From an uncultured Bacteroidales bacterium (lineage in GTDB: Bacteria > Bacteroidota > Bacteroidia > Bacteroidales > F082): 10,144 nucleotides of DNA. The stretch lies in contig CALBNP010000058.1 of NCBI GenBank assembly GCA_937896505.1, forward strand, positions 1 through 10,144, in the 5' to 3' direction. Of this stretch, positions 1 to 6,379 are shown piece after piece. The notes beneath the pieces were generated by a model that was given only the letters and a program-made list of their open reading frames with translations, searched no databases and was not told the origin of the DNA. How positions within the stretch are numbered: the stretch's first letter is position 1; each line of letters starts with the position of its first letter. A program made the position numbers and the translations under genes.

Positions 1-55
1 GCCCCGCCGCGCCGATGATACTGCATCACTGTGGGAAAGTAGGTCGCCGCCCACC
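1..55 (+). rRNA. rrf: 5S ribosomal RNA, 3' part (cut by window start)
   Basis: This is the 3' half of a 5S rRNA gene, a component of the large ribosomal subunit. It aligns without gaps to the 3' part of the complete 5S copy at 109-219 and differs at only three positions (5, 28 and 47 of the window). It contains the conserved GTGGGAAAGTAGGTCG segment and ends in GCCCACC, which forms the 3' strand of the closing helix. Its 5' half lies before the window. The 3' boundary is estimated from the closing helix and may be off by a few bases. A terminator hairpin follows immediately. Confidence 0.93.
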
Positions 56-58
56 TTT

Positions 59-85
59 AACGAAGGTTCGCCTTCGTTTTTTTTT
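59..85 (+). terminator. Intrinsic terminator after the first 5S copy
   Basis: An AACGAAGG stem, a TTCG tetraloop and a CCTTCGTT complement form a perfect hairpin, followed at once by a run of T (77-85). This is the standard shape of a rho-independent terminator. It lies 3-4 bases past the end of the first 5S copy and would end the rRNA operon there, although a second 5S follows. Confidence 0.85.
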
Positions 86-108
86 GAATAAAATCGTTCT
101 TACAAATA

Positions 109-219
<111 letters not shown>

Positions 220-222
220 CAT

Positions 223-260
223 AACAAAAAGCCTGACAGATTCTGCCAGGCTTTTTTGTT
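223..260. terminator. Bidirectional intrinsic terminator between the 5S rRNA and the restriction operon
   Basis: The left arm AACAAAAAGCCTG and the right arm CAGGCTTTTTTGTT are complementary apart from one extra T. The stem extends through an A/C mismatch to CAG/CTG around a three-base ATT loop. It has a T-run on the plus strand and an A-run on the left arm, so it can terminate 5S transcription on the plus strand. It can also terminate the restriction operon on the minus strand, whose last stop codon is only 23 bases away. Confidence 0.9.
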
Positions 261-282
261 GCCTTTCTCTCCCCTACTCTCT

Positions 283-2820
283 TTATTGCCCAACAACAAT
301 TCGCAAATCAGATTTCCTAATACGGCTATCAAATGTTCCAACATATTTGTCATCACTGTGTCGATTGACTCCTATATACTCCAAAGAACTATCCTCGTAA
401 CGACGGAATAGCAAAATGGAATCATTCATCTGGGCACTGTTGAAAACACCCACTGACACCAACAATTCAAAATCGGGAATGGTTAGCGATGTAACTCGCT
501 GAAATAGTTCTGGTTCCAATTTCCGAATGATATCTGTTAGCGATTCTTCCCGATAATCAGTGAGATACATAAAAATGGGAATGCGTGTGGCAAACTTCAT
601 CAACTTCTCTTGAACTTGCTTCCGCTTGCTTTTGAATTCCTTTTCTTCAGCCGTGAGTTCTTTCTTTTCCAGCTGGCTAATCCGCTCTCCCCTCTTCTTC
701 AGCTTCTTGATTTTATCAGCCTTGTTGACAATGGTTTCGATAATATCGCCACCCAAAGCGCGAAATCCTTCAATCTTCATAATGGCTTCCATCGCTGCTG
801 GATTGTTCAACACGCGCAACAAAGTCAAATTATCCACATTTACCAAAGTCGCACTATTCCATCGTCGCGCAAGCAATGTCGCACTTGTTCCATTATCCAC
901 AAAATCAAGTATTTCTGTTGCATTCACAATCTGCATACTACTGCCATCGAATTGCAAAATGGGCAAAAAGTTGATAAATTCATCCACCTTTTGCGTGGCA
1001 TTTTTCGTTGGGTCGGTGCTCAGTTTATTGGCATAACTGACCACTTGCCGCAAAGCTCTGTTCGGGGCAAAGTCAAACACATAACACGTTTGCTTTTGAA
1101 TGACTTTTGTTCTATGGTCTTCGCTTTCAACGGTCCAAGGCGACTGCACACGAAAAGCCGACTGAAAATAGGTTTCGGGCGAAGAACAGTTGCGAAGCAT
1201 CAAAATTCCAGACAATGGCTTGATTGTCACCCCTGTAGTTAATTTTCCGCATGTCAACGTAATTGTTTTGGTTAGTACGGGATTATCTCCCATTGCCCTT
1301 TTTACCGGATTGAGCGCATCAACACCAATTCCAGCCTCTACCCCACTACAATTCACGATATTATAGTTCTGGTAGAAATTATTGGCAGGACGATGCAACA
1401 GATTTTCCATGGCATCACAGGAAGCCACACTGTACATGAACCACATCGTATGGTTGCATTTGTCCAAAAGACGGCTGTCGTCGAAAGGCAACGCAGGTTT
1501 CTGGTTGAGTGGCGAATTGCTGTCATTGAATATGGATGCCTTACCGCGAATGATGTCCAGCCACTTTTGCACGGCGTTTTCATGGACAAACCTGGCATTT
1601 TGACCTTGTCCTTCGGCGCGGAAAAATTCGTTCAGGTCAAATTCATCCATATCGTACTGCTCAATCAGTTCGCCTAAGTCATTCGGCATCTGGTAGGTCA
1701 TCAGCACCATCGTTGGCAATTCTGCATACGGGTTTGGCTTGTCTTTACAATTGCTTTTCGCCGTTTGTTCATCCTGATACGTCCAGTTGAAAATCTGGTC
1801 TTCCATAAACTCGCCCGAAGCGATGGCACGAAACGGCGTGCCGCTCAAATAAAGGTAATGATTGCCGGTAATGGGCATCTGCTCTTCGTCGAAAAGTTTG
1901 CCACTCACAACGTCCAAACCGTCTTCCTGCAAAATGTCGTTCATTTCAAGAAGATCCGTTTTCGACTGCCCTTCACCGATATCCAACAAGGTTTTCGAGT
2001 TTTCGTTCCATGCTCCGAAATGGTATTCATCGAGAATAATCAAATCCCACTGAATGGCGTGAACCCACTCGTTTTTGCTTTTGATGCCGCCAGTTTGGCT
2101 TTTCCCCAAATAATCCTGAAACGAGCCAAAACAGACAATGGGGTTTGCCAGATCCAAATCATCAGGCGAGCCGCCATCGTGGGAACTGAAAAACTGCCAT
2201 CCTTCAAAATCAACGTGTTGCAAAAGGTCGTCGCGCCAAGCGCCTTCGACAGCGGGCTTGAAAGTGAGCACCAACACGCGCTTGGCCTTCATTTTTTTCG
2301 CCAGCTGATAGGCGGTGAAAGTCTTCCCGAAACGCATTTTGGCATTCCACAGAAAATGCAGCGGCTCACCATCGCGGTGCGGTGCGGTCCAGAAATATTC
2401 ATACGTCATTTCTACCGCCTTTTTTTGTTCCTCGCGCATTCCGAAATCAAGAGTACGTTTAGGTTCGAAATGTGTGCGATGTTTTACCGACTGATAGGCG
2501 TTTTTCACATCATCGAGCGTGCAACGGAACCATTCGCCTGCTGTGTTCTCGAAGCCATTTTTACGCAGAACTTCATGCACGGCATGGTCACGGAAATAAT
2601 TGCCGCTGCCATCAGCGTAAAAAGCGGTGTCGAACCATTCCAATCGGTAAGTTTTTCCAGGTGTAATGATAGGATGCTGCTCCTCAATGCGCACGTTGAC
2701 ATCTTCGCGCGTAGTGTCGCCTATCTTCAACTGGCCAGGAAAATGCTTGTCACTGTAGGCATAAATTTGCGGCGTAAAACGCTTGTATTCAGGCAGTATT
2801 TCTTGTTGGGTTTTCATCAT
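283..2820 (-). CDS. GIY-YIG-like domain/SF2 helicase fusion, probable restriction subunit of an R-M system
   Basis: This 845-residue protein is probably the ATP-dependent restriction arm of the operon. Residues 19-49 (IYAYS, then QLKIGDTTR, then NVRIEE) with a later AVHEVL and GEWF (79-97) resemble the T5orf172-type GIY-YIG nuclease fold. SF2 helicase/translocase motifs follow: a Walker A variant MRFGKT (162-167), DEYH as motif II (264-267), SGTPF as motif III (326-330), KLTTGVT near 526-532 (motif V) and QSAFRVQS (553-560) as motif VI. Residues about 700-741 are highly charged and probably helical or coiled. I chose the ATG at 2820 because it overlaps the TGA of the upstream methylase as ATGA, giving translational coupling. 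A longer reading from 2904 would run deep into that methylase gene and adds only a basic, family-unlike leader. It is the last gene of the operon and ends 23 bases from a bidirectional terminator. The helicase assignment is firm. The nuclease assignment rests on motif likeness only, and substrate and cleavage pattern cannot be read from the sequence. Confidence 0.88.
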   Translation of the reverse strand: MMKTQQEILPEYKRFTPQIYAYSDKHFPGQLKIGDTTREDVNVRIEEQHPIITPGKTYRLEWFDTAFYADGSGNYFRDHAVHEVLRKNGFENTAGEWFRCTLDDVKNAYQSVKHRTHFEPKRTLDFGMREEQKKAVEMTYEYFWTAPHRDGEPLHFLWNAKMRFGKTFTAYQLAKKMKAKRVLVLTFKPAVEGAWRDDLLQHVDFEGWQFFSSHDGGSPDDLDLANPIVCFGSFQDYLGKSQTGGIKSKNEWVHAIQWDLIILDEYHFGAWNENSKTLLDIGEGQSKTDLLEMNDILQEDGLDVVSGKLFDEEQMPITGNHYLYLSGTPFRAIASGEFMEDQIFNWTYQDEQTAKSNCKDKPNPYAELPTMVLMTYQMPNDLGELIEQYDMDEFDLNEFFRAEGQGQNARFVHENAVQKWLDIIRGKASIFNDSNSPLNQKPALPFDDSRLLDKCNHTMWFMYSVASCDAMENLLHRPANNFYQNYNIVNCSGVEAGIGVDALNPVKRAMGDNPVLTKTITLTCGKLTTGVTIKPLSGILMLRNCSSPETYFQSAFRVQSPWTVESEDHRTKVIQKQTCYVFDFAPNRALRQVVSYANKLSTDPTKNATQKVDEFINFLPILQFDGSSMQIVNATEILDFVDNGTSATLLARRWNSATLVNVDNLTLLRVLNNPAAMEAIMKIEGFRALGGDIIETIVNKADKIKKLKKRGERISQLEKKELTAEEKEFKSKRKQVQEKLMKFATRIPIFMYLTDYREESLTDIIRKLEPELFQRVTSLTIPDFELLVSVGVFNSAQMNDSILLFRRYEDSSLEYIGVNRHSDDKYVGTFDSRIRKSDLRIVVGQ

Positions 2821-4349
2821 TCCATCGGTTTTATCATCGATTCTATGAAGTTGATTTCGTCTTCTGTTAAGCCGTATTTCTCGTAAAGCATCTCGTCTGT
2901 CCACGGATGGGAAAAGTCTTGGAGTGGAATTAAACTAAAGACTGATTTTGTAACTTGCATTGTTCCCTTTCCAAAATACAATAGCACCTTGAAAAAATTA
3001 GTTTGCATATAAGAATGACAATTATTCATTTCTGTTATTGTTGCAAATGGGCCAATTACCAAAAATGTTTCTGTACAAGCTTCATTCGGAGTAGCTAAGA
3101 TGCTTTCTGGAGGATTTATAGCATTCGTTGAATAACTTGTGGTAAAGAATATTTTATATTTATCTAATATGTCAAATCCTTGTGTAATAGTTTGCTTAGT
3201 AACATAACCGACCTGTCTTTTTGCACCACCTTTTAATCCTTTGACACCGTAAATTTTTACAGAATGATGAAACGGGCTTTCGTTTAGATGAGATTCTGGA
3301 TATCGTTCAGGTTCATTAAACAAATATTTTCTTACACCAAATGGTTTAGTGGCAGATACTACAGACGAAAATCTACACTCGTTTTTTAGTTTATCCAGCA
3401 AACTCACTATTCTACCATCCCTTATAACAAAATCAAAAAATGGGTTAGTCAATTCATGTTGAATACAAGTAGATATACCATTATTGGAAGTATAGAAATG
3501 TTTAACATTGCCGTTGTATTGGCTATCCCATAAAAAATAACAAATACCGCCATCTATATGTACACCACTAAAACAATCAGCTGAATTTTCAAAATCATAA
3601 AGAATACGAATGTGTTTATCTGTTTTCATTTTTTCCCTAAACTGATTCAATCCTCTACCTCCAACCATCCACTTGGAAGGTACAATCATTGAAAGATAAC
3701 GTGGTTTTAACAACATTGCTTGTTCTATAAACCTATTATATATAGGCATTGCAGCATCTGTACTTGCACCACTTCCATCAGTTAATTGATACGGTGGATT
3801 TCCAATAATGACATCGAATTGCATATTCTTGAAAATTTCGTCTAAGTTTTTGTGAATGAATGGATAAGCATAGTTTTCAATGGTTTCGATGCGGTCGTAT
3901 TGCGCACGGTTGGCTCCACATTGACGGCATTTACCATTTTCCCAAGTGTGTTCGCATCGCATGTAACGCACGTTGCCTTGCTCGTCCACGAAGCAATTGG
4001 CCACGGAATATTTCCCTGCCGCGTTTTTCGCACAATACAAAGTGCGACGGCTCATCTCGGCGGTGAGCTGCGTAAGTGCCATGCCAAACAGTTGCTTGCT
4101 CATGATGTGGTCGATGCGTTGCTGCAAATCGGGGATTTGCTTCTCCAAACCCACCATGAGCCGCTTAGCAATTTCGCGCAAAAACACACCGCTTTTGCTG
4201 CAAGGGTCAAGGAATCTGGCCGTTGGATCACTGAACAAGTCTTGAGGAAGCATGTCGAGCATCTGGTTTGCCAGTTCGGGCGAAGTGAAGACCTCGTCGC
4301 TACTCAAGTTGGCCAGGCAGTTCAATATGTCGGAAACCGTCTTCTTCAT
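2817..4349 (-). CDS. Eco57I-like N6-adenine DNA methyltransferase, NPPY-bearing subunit
   Basis: This 510-residue protein carries the catalytic motif IV of N6-adenine methylases, NPPY at 184-187 within FDVIIGNPPYQLTD. Its N-terminus (EVFTSP at 19-24, then RFLDPCSKSGVFL at 45-57) corresponds to a motif I region, but the usual GxG reads KSG. The expected motif II acidic residue is also missing in QLFGMALTQL (86-95). A probable zinc site follows, with C132, H134, C141 and C144 in a Cys-x-His-x6-Cys-x2-Cys pattern. Residues after about 230 probably include the target-recognition domain, and the C-terminus returns to a conserved-looking, charged helical segment. The DNA encoding roughly residues 180-475 is much more AT-rich than the flanks. 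The start overlaps the upstream gene's TGA as ATGA, and its own TGA overlaps the helicase start the same way. I infer that it pairs with the small methylase-like protein to modify host DNA. The recognition sequence is unknown. An alternative is that it works alone, like some Eco57I-class enzymes. Confidence 0.9.
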   Translation of the reverse strand: MKKTVSDILNCLANLSSDEVFTSPELANQMLDMLPQDLFSDPTARFLDPCSKSGVFLREIAKRLMVGLEKQIPDLQQRIDHIMSKQLFGMALTQLTAEMSRRTLYCAKNAAGKYSVANCFVDEQGNVRYMRCEHTWENGKCRQCGANRAQYDRIETIENYAYPFIHKNLDEIFKNMQFDVIIGNPPYQLTDGSGASTDAAMPIYNRFIEQAMLLKPRYLSMIVPSKWMVGGRGLNQFREKMKTDKHIRILYDFENSADCFSGVHIDGGICYFLWDSQYNGNVKHFYTSNNGISTCIQHELTNPFFDFVIRDGRIVSLLDKLKNECRFSSVVSATKPFGVRKYLFNEPERYPESHLNESPFHHSVKIYGVKGLKGGAKRQVGYVTKQTITQGFDILDKYKIFFTTSYSTNAINPPESILATPNEACTETFLVIGPFATITEMNNCHSYMQTNFFKVLLYFGKGTMQVTKSVFSLIPLQDFSHPWTDEMLYEKYGLTEDEINFIESMIKPME

Positions 4350-5002
4350 AGCGTATGGATTTTTGTGTAGTGAACCAAAGGAAACTCACGCACGGGTTCG
4401 TCAAACTGCTGTGCGTCACCATTTTCGTCGAAGAGCGAATACTGATGTTCCTTCTTGACCAAGAAATCGAACTGGAAATCGCGGCGCTGCACCTTGTCGC
4501 CCACAAAAGTCCACTCGCTGAACACGATGGGCTTGCCATCGGCAGCCGTGTAGGTTAAGGCATCGCCTTGCACGATGTTGCGTTGCAACAGGTAACGGAC
4601 GTTCTGTAAAAATTCGTCGGTTTGTTGTAGAGACGCGCCATGGCACGTCTCTACAACAAAATCATACAATCGTTGACGGCATTGCTCGGCATTATCGGCC
4701 AGCAATTCAATGCCATAGATGGAGGCGACGGCCTGCAAAGCGTATTTCTTCCATTCGGCGCCGGCATAACGCTGGCCGACGACCGACATTTTGCGGCGCA
4801 GGATTTCGATGAGGAAATTGCCATCGCCGCAAGCGGGTTCAAGGAAACGGCTGTCGATGCGAAGCGTTTCGTCCTTCACGAGGTCGAGCATGGCATTCAC
4901 CTCACGCGGGTTGGTGAACACCTCGCCATGGTCGGTCACCCGCTTTTTCGATTTCACTTGGGTGTTTTCGGGCATTTGTTCGGTTTTAGGTGCGTCTGCC
5001 AT
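4346..5002 (-). CDS. Small SAM-binding DNA methylase subunit lacking motif IV
   Basis: This 218-residue protein has a strong adenine-methylase N-terminus: HGEVFTNP (25-32), motif I LEPACGDGNF (54-63), a motif II-like YGIEL (96-100) and a motif III-like QGDAL (145-149). There is no NPPY or DPPY anywhere, so the catalytic loop of an N6-adenine methylase is absent. Residues 27-70 align almost without gaps to residues 19-63 of the next gene's product, which suggests an old duplication. I chose the ATG at 5002, preceded by AGGGAAA. A TTG at 5032 in the same frame would add ten residues and is less likely. Residues 115-127 are encoded by a 40-base palindrome, described separately. The gene ends in an ATGA overlap with the NPPY-bearing methylase, so the two are probably made in step and act as one enzyme. 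The family is recognisable; the division of labour is inference. Confidence 0.88.
   Translation of the reverse strand: MADAPKTEQMPENTQVKSKKRVTDHGEVFTNPREVNAMLDLVKDETLRIDSRFLEPACGDGNFLIEILRRKMSVVGQRYAGAEWKKYALQAVASIYGIELLADNAEQCRQRLYDFVVETCHGASLQQTDEFLQNVRYLLQRNIVQGDALTYTAADGKPIVFSEWTFVGDKVQRRDFQFDFLVKKEHQYSLFDENGDAQQFDEPVREFPLVHYTKIHTL
4621..4660. repeat. 40-base near-perfect palindrome inside the small methylase gene
   Basis: Two 20-base arms meet at 4640/4641 (centre GCCATGGC) and are exact reverse complements except for one G/A mismatch (position 4645 against its partner 4636). The core GTAGAGACG...CGTCTCTAC resembles a palindromic repeat that I recall as dispersed in Bacteroidetes and cyanobacterial genomes, though I could not search. 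It lies wholly within the small methylase gene on the minus strand. There it encodes F115 to the first base of T128 with no stop codon. It is the only copy in this window. Confidence 0.9.
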
Positions 5003-5235
5003 TTTCCCTAAAACCTTGCAAGCCAAGCACAAAAGAAACGTGGACGAAACTTATCCACATTCCAGGTGCTTGGCCTTACCCTTTACCACAGATAAGAACG
5101 TCCACGTATTCCGCAGACGTTCACTGTTATCTTCTGTGATAAATTCCTTCGCGGCCAAGCTTTGGAATGATTTCAGAATAGCAGCAAACGCTATGATTTA
5201 TAATATGTCAGTCTTGTTTAGTCTGTTTGTCTGTA
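5003..5235. other. Intergenic gap between the DUF1016 gene and the restriction operon
   Basis: This 233-base stretch has no convincing gene on either strand. It holds the imperfect hairpin at 5058-5169 and an extra inverted pair ACGTGGAC (5038-5045)/GTCCACGT (5100-5107). Short GTCTGTTT-like direct repeats lie near 5208-5233. In the minus direction it must contain the operon's promoter unless transcription continues from the DUF1016 promoter. The best -7 candidate, TAAGTTTC at 5053-5046, has one mismatch and no TTTG at the right distance, so I do not call a promoter. No T-tract terminator follows the DUF1016 stop codon. Confidence 0.7.
5058..5169. repeat. Imperfect inverted repeat/long hairpin upstream of the restriction operon
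   Basis: The outer arms are CATTCCAGGTGCTTGGCC (5058-5075) and GGCCAAGCTTTGGAATG (5153-5169), complementary except for a three-base patch. Inside them CACAGATAAGAACGT (5088-5101 region) pairs with an interrupted ACGTTC...TTATCT...CTGTG (5117-5138). AACGTC/GACGTT (5097-5102/5116-5121) closes a 13-base loop. The whole folds as one long hairpin with bulges. Its CACAGAT...TCTGTG core resembles eroded intergenic palindromic repeats found in many bacterial genomes. It could equally be a leader structure or a remnant of a small mobile element. Confidence 0.65.
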
Positions 5236-6264
5236 TTATTTAAGTTTTTTATTAAGATTGTCTATTTCAGACAGAACCAAATTCTTCAAATCGTCTATTT
5301 CCGGCAAATATAGCTGATATTTTGCAACAAAAAGATTCGCATCCATACCATAAGTGGCATATTGTACCATAACATCGTTCTTGTCAGCTGCTAAAATAAT
5401 ACCAATTGGCGGATTGTCTCCCCCAGTATTCTTATCTAACGCAAAATATCCCAAATACATATTCATTTGGCCAATATCTTCATGCTTCACTTTCCCTCGT
5501 TTCAAATCTATTATCACATAGCATTTGAGAATAACATGGTAGAACACAAGATCGGCATAATAATCATCGTTATCTATGGTCAGTCTGTACTGACGGCCAA
5601 TGAAAGCAAAACCTTTACCTAATTCAAGCAAAAACTCTTCCATGTGCCGAATCAACGCATCCTCCAATTCACCTTCACTGTAATCTGGTGTCTTCAAGTT
5701 CAAGAAATCAAAGAAATAAGTGTCTTTGACAATATCCTTTGGCTGTGTTGCCTGAGTACCCCTTTCTGAAAGAGACAATATTGCATTTGCCTCTTTTGAA
5801 GTTGCTAATCGGTAAAACAAGCCCCGTTCACATTGGGTTCTAAGTTCTCGGACAGACCAATTCTGATTTATGCACTCTATGAAATAGAAATTTCTTTCCA
5901 ATTCGTTGTCAATACCAAGCAACTCTATCAAATGGCTCCAACTTAATTTTCCAGACAGTGTTTGGAAAATTGGAAACCGAAGATACAACAGCCTCATATT
6001 CGACAAGTTGCTTTTGGAATATCCGCTCCCCAGACGCAAAGTCAAATCTTTGGAAATTCGAGAAATCAGCTTGGCTCCATATTCCGCACGAGCACTACCA
6101 TTTTGTTCATAATCAACAATGTATTTGCCAATGTTCCAATTCATTTCCACCAACGCATTATTGACAGTGCGCAAAGCATATTGCTTTGATTGGGCAACCA
6201 ACTCTGTGATTTCCCGAATCAGCACTTCATAACTCGAATCATTATTCTGTTTTATTATCTCCAT
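5236..6264 (-). CDS. PDDEXK nuclease-like protein, YhcG/DUF1016 family
   Basis: This 342-residue protein matches the usual two-part YhcG architecture. An N-terminal helical DUF1016 domain (about 10-155) contains WNIGKYIVDYEQ (43-54), YGAKLISRISKDL (62-74) and SWSHLIELLGI (108-118). A C-terminal PD-(D/E)XK nuclease-like domain (about 180-330) has D238 in YYADLVFYH, D253-x-K255 in VIIDLKRGK, and the follow-on GQMNMYLGYF (265-274). The catalytic acidic residue of the ExK pair is Asp here, which is allowed in this superfamily. The start is the ATG at 6264. An in-frame start at 6327 would lie upstream of a strong promoter and add a hydrophobic leader not expected in the family. Members are often found beside type I R-M and other defence loci, and here the gene leads a block of methylase and helicase genes. 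Its exact role is not established. It could be an accessory nuclease or an independent element that happens to be adjacent. Confidence 0.9.
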   Translation of the reverse strand: MEIIKQNNDSSYEVLIREITELVAQSKQYALRTVNNALVEMNWNIGKYIVDYEQNGSARAEYGAKLISRISKDLTLRLGSGYSKSNLSNMRLLYLRFPIFQTLSGKLSWSHLIELLGIDNELERNFYFIECINQNWSVRELRTQCERGLFYRLATSKEANAILSLSERGTQATQPKDIVKDTYFFDFLNLKTPDYSEGELEDALIRHMEEFLLELGKGFAFIGRQYRLTIDNDDYYADLVFYHVILKCYVIIDLKRGKVKHEDIGQMNMYLGYFALDKNTGGDNPPIGIILAADKNDVMVQYATYGMDANLFVAKYQLYLPEIDDLKNLVLSEIDNLNKKLK

Positions 6265-6280
6265 AGGATAACGGTTTCGG

Positions 6281-6316
6281 AAATGCAAAAATAGAACAAA
6301 ATGCAAGCAAATGCAA
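6281..6316. repeat. Three AAATGCAA direct repeats over the DUF1016 promoter
   Basis: AAATGCAA occurs exactly at 6281-6288, 6299-6306 and 6309-6316. The first copy overlaps the inferred -7 box and the third overlaps the -33 box of the minus-strand promoter. An 8-base palindrome TTTGCAAA lies nearby at 6338-6345. This arrangement would suit a regulator binding site, but AT-rich DNA produces such short repeats easily, and no regulator gene is visible in the window. Confidence 0.45.
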
Positions 6317-6317
6317 A
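6286..6317 (-). promoter_or_regulatory. Bacteroidetes-type promoter for the DUF1016 gene
   Basis: Read on the minus strand, TTTG (6317-6314) is followed after exactly 20 bases by TATTTTTG (6293-6286). This matches the Bacteroidetes primary-sigma consensus of TTTG at -33 and TAnnTTTG at -7. Transcription would start near 6280, leaving a leader of roughly 16 bases before the ATG at 6264. This also supports the shorter start chosen for the gene. Confidence 0.75.
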
Positions 6318-6379
6318 TTGAAATCAAAAATCATTCATTTGCAAACTTTTTACTAATTTTACCGCTCAAAACTGAATCC

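Noticed and set aside
610..1242. Plus-strand open frame of 210 codons
   Set aside because: It lies wholly antisense to the helicase C-terminal region and has no recognisable features.
2292..2426. Two runs of seven A (minus strand) in the helicase gene, possible slippage or phase-variation sites
   Set aside because: Both encode ordinary Lys-rich stretches. Seven-base A runs are common at this composition and the frame is intact.
1765..2886. Long plus-strand open frame (373 codons) opposite the helicase gene
   Set aside because: It is antisense to a gene with clear helicase motifs, its product shows no recognisable domain, and no promoter-like or start context supports it.
3852..4370. Plus-strand open frame of 172 codons
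   Set aside because: It is the antisense shadow of the two methylase genes, whose motifs are in the minus-strand frames.
5046..5053. TAAGTTTC on the minus strand as a -7 box for the methylase operon
   Set aside because: One mismatch to TAnnTTTG and no TTTG 19-21 bases upstream, so it is too weak to call.
6311..6379. Upstream in-frame start for the porin
   Set aside because: It would place 23 residues before a clear signal peptide and overlap the promoter of the divergent gene.
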